Source: Defluviitaleaceae bacterium (GTDB lineage: Bacteria; Bacillota; Clostridia; Lachnospirales; WQUN01). Taken from it: a DNA stretch of 64,000 nt. Location of the stretch: the NCBI GenBank assembly GCA_009780585.1, contig WQZS01000010.1, positions 1 through 64,000 on the forward strand, in the 5' to 3' direction. A program made the translations under genes and the position numbers. The notes under the pieces are model-generated. The model was given only the letters and a program-made list of their open reading frames with translations, ran no database searches and was not told the DNA's origin. This document shows positions 62,431-64,000 of this stretch, piece by piece (the stretch's first letter is position 1; every line of letters starts with the position of its first letter).

Positions 62431-64000
62431 GTGAGTATTTCCAAGAAGCTGGTGATCGGCTTCCTGATCGTAACCGCGCTGACCGCCGTGGTGGGCGTGG
62501 TGGGTGTGGTGGGGATGCGCAGCCTGCGCAACTCCGCACTGGAGATATATGAACGGCAATTGGTGGGTATCGACACCGCCTCGCGCGCGCTCCGTTCGTT
62601 TGAGCATCTCCGGTTGAATTGCCGCACGGTCGTCATCCACGCGCTGTACGACGACAAACAGGAAGCGATGAACAGCCGTGAGCAATTTTTGTATAACGTA
62701 CATAGGTTTAGGGAACTGATGGCCGAATGTTTGTCGCTTGCGGCTACCGATGAACTGCGGTACTTCAACCATGCCATCATGGAAATGTTCGAACGTTATT
62801 ACCTGCCGTACACGGAGTCGATCATCGAGCGGAGCATCGCCGACATACCCGACCACAACAACCGCCTGTACATAAACGTCATGCTGGCGTACGTCAACGA
62901 TACGTCCGACCGCCTCGTTAACCTGATGACGGGCATGATGGACTTAAACGTAGCCATCGCCGAACGGACCAACGCCGAAAACGAAACCTTCACGCAATTT
63001 TTCATTACCATGCAAATGGCGCTGTTGGGTATCGCCGTCCTTTTCGCGTTGGCGGTTACCTTGTATATCCGGCAAAGCATCATGATGCCCGTCAACGAAA
63101 CAGCCCATGTGCTGGCCCGCATCGCGAAGGGTGACTTCGAATCAAAAGTGGAGGGCGCGTACGGCGGCGAGTTCGCCATCATCAAGGATTCGGTAAACAC
63201 AACCGCGGACGATATTAAAAAGTACATTGAAGGCATCAGGAAAGCCGAAGCGCACGCCGAACAATCCAACCGCGCCAAGGGAGACTTCCTTTCGCGCATC
63301 AGCCACGAGACACGTACGCCCATCAACGTGATTTTGAACATGATCAAATTCATGAACGCGTCGCCCGAACGGTTCAGCAAGGAGCAATGCACGCAAAACA
63401 TCGAAACGGCGGCGCGCCATTTGTTAAGTATCCTGGACGACGTGCTTAATTTTTCCAAGCTGGACGAAGGAACGTTCGCGTTTAATTATTCCGTCTTCCC
63501 GTTTAAGACGATGATACAGCAAGCCTTGGAAGTGGTGAACTTCTACGCCAACGAAAAAAATATCTCCTTGTCGGTCTATATAGACAAATCCGTCCCCGCC
63601 AAGATTATTTCGGACGAAAGCCAGTTGATACAGGTCATCGTCAAGCTGATGACAAACGCGGTAAAGTTTTCATCCGAAAACGGGCTGATCAAATTAAAGG
63701 CGTATTTGGTAAGCGAAGAGCGGGGTACGCAAGTCATCCGCATCGAAGTGACCGATTCGGGCATCGGTATGTCCCAAGAACAACAGGATCATATTTTTAC
63801 GCCGTTCGAACAGGTGGACGGCGGCATCGCCCGCAAATACGGCGGGCTGGGTTTGGGGCTTTCCATTTCCAAGCGGATCGTGGAAATGATGGGCGGCGAA
63901 ATGCGGGTTTCCTCTACGCTGGGGCAGGGTACGACGTTTTCGTTTACGTTTAAGACCGAGGACGAGGAAACGGTCAGCTTCACCGAGGAAAGCGAGCCTT
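62431..64000 (+). CDS. Membrane sensor histidine kinase (partial, runs off window)
   Basis: At least 523 residues from GTG 62431 (GGTGAAG upstream). First membrane helix (residues 7-28), a ~160-residue helical extracytoplasmic domain, second helix near 195-215, HAMP-like linker (SIMMPVNETAHVLARIAKGD). HisKA follows with FLSRISHETRTPINVI, then the ATPase domain (MTNAVKFSSENG, DSGIGMS, FEQVDGGIARKYGGLGLGLS). The acidic segment reached at 64000 suggests a receiver domain beyond, as in hybrid kinases. Coupled to the NlpA-type lipoprotein gene. Confidence 0.92.
   Translation, partial: MSISKKLVIGFLIVTALTAVVGVVGVVGMRSLRNSALEIYERQLVGIDTASRALRSFEHLRLNCRTVVIHALYDDKQEAMNSREQFLYNVHRFRELMAECLSLAATDELRYFNHAIMEMFERYYLPYTESIIERSIADIPDHNNRLYINVMLAYVNDTSDRLVNLMTGMMDLNVAIAERTNAENETFTQFFITMQMALLGIAVLFALAVTLYIRQSIMMPVNETAHVLARIAKGDFESKVEGAYGGEFAIIKDSVNTTADDIKKYIEGIRKAEAHAEQSNRAKGDFLSRISHETRTPINVILNMIKFMNASPERFSKEQCTQNIETAARHLLSILDDVLNFSKLDEGTFAFNYSVFPFKTMIQQALEVVNFYANEKNISLSVYIDKSVPAKIISDESQLIQVIVKLMTNAVKFSSENGLIKLKAYLVSEERGTQVIRIEVTDSGIGMSQEQQDHIFTPFEQVDGGIARKYGGLGLGLSISKRIVEMMGGEMRVSSTLGQGTTFSFTFKTEDEETVSFTEESEP

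Overview
The window reads as chromosome of a Gram-positive, Clostridia-like member of the Bacillota. The signs are strong AGGAGG-type ribosome binding sites, the gene content (FtsY, AlaS, a long HflX, a PadR-DUF1700-DUF4097 operon, a YuxH-like EAL/HDOD protein), and extracellular proteins that carry either lipoprotein signals or a copper-amine-oxidase-like C-terminal domain. Base composition is about half GC by eye. I saw no rRNA, tRNA, CRISPR array, complete insertion sequence or prophage.

Layout. 1-14 kb: DUF3795 protein, dGTPase, PadR/DUF1700/DUF4097 operon, alaS-ftsY, a TauE-type carrier split into two half-size genes, a convergent ABC-class ATPase, and katG with a DUF454 gene. Four large structured palindromes (P1-P4) lie between these genes as two inverted pairs. 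14-25 kb: three paralogous secreted proteins of about 880 residues with near-identical leader RNA, signal peptide and C-terminal domain but divergent middles. Between them sit a convergent pair of tiny toxin-like genes and a RelE-type toxin/antitoxin pair. 25.6-27.7 kb: a 56-residue exported peptide gene, tail to tail with a regulator that carries the HTH-TPR unit twice. This is a candidate RRNPP-type peptide quorum-sensing pair and my leading candidate for a new system.

27.7-48.7 kb: one long minus-strand operon from a good promoter at 48.7 kb. It holds two ABC sugar importers (two binding proteins and four permeases, with no ATPase gene), an NHL/TPR protein, a Yip1 protein, a DUF5696 lipoprotein, a GH114-like lipoprotein, a beta-helix protein, a GntR regulator, AgaS, a PfkB kinase, a class II aldolase and a GH4 enzyme. 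Together they fit uptake and breakdown of a galactosamine-containing polysaccharide: cleavage outside, import, deamination to tagatose-6-phosphate, then phosphorylation and aldol cleavage. A deacetylase is absent, which hints at a substrate that is already deacetylated.

48.7-64 kb: an MFS carrier, a HAD phosphatase, a second large beta-helix protein, another tiny toxin-like gene, a PAS-GGDEF-degenerate EAL-HDOD protein, HflX with an N-terminal JAMM-like domain, a PIN-domain gene with no normal start codon, a shikimate-kinase-like P-loop protein, an Fpg/Nei-family glycosylase without the catalytic N-terminal proline, and an NlpA-type lipoprotein next to a hybrid-type sensor histidine kinase that runs off the end.
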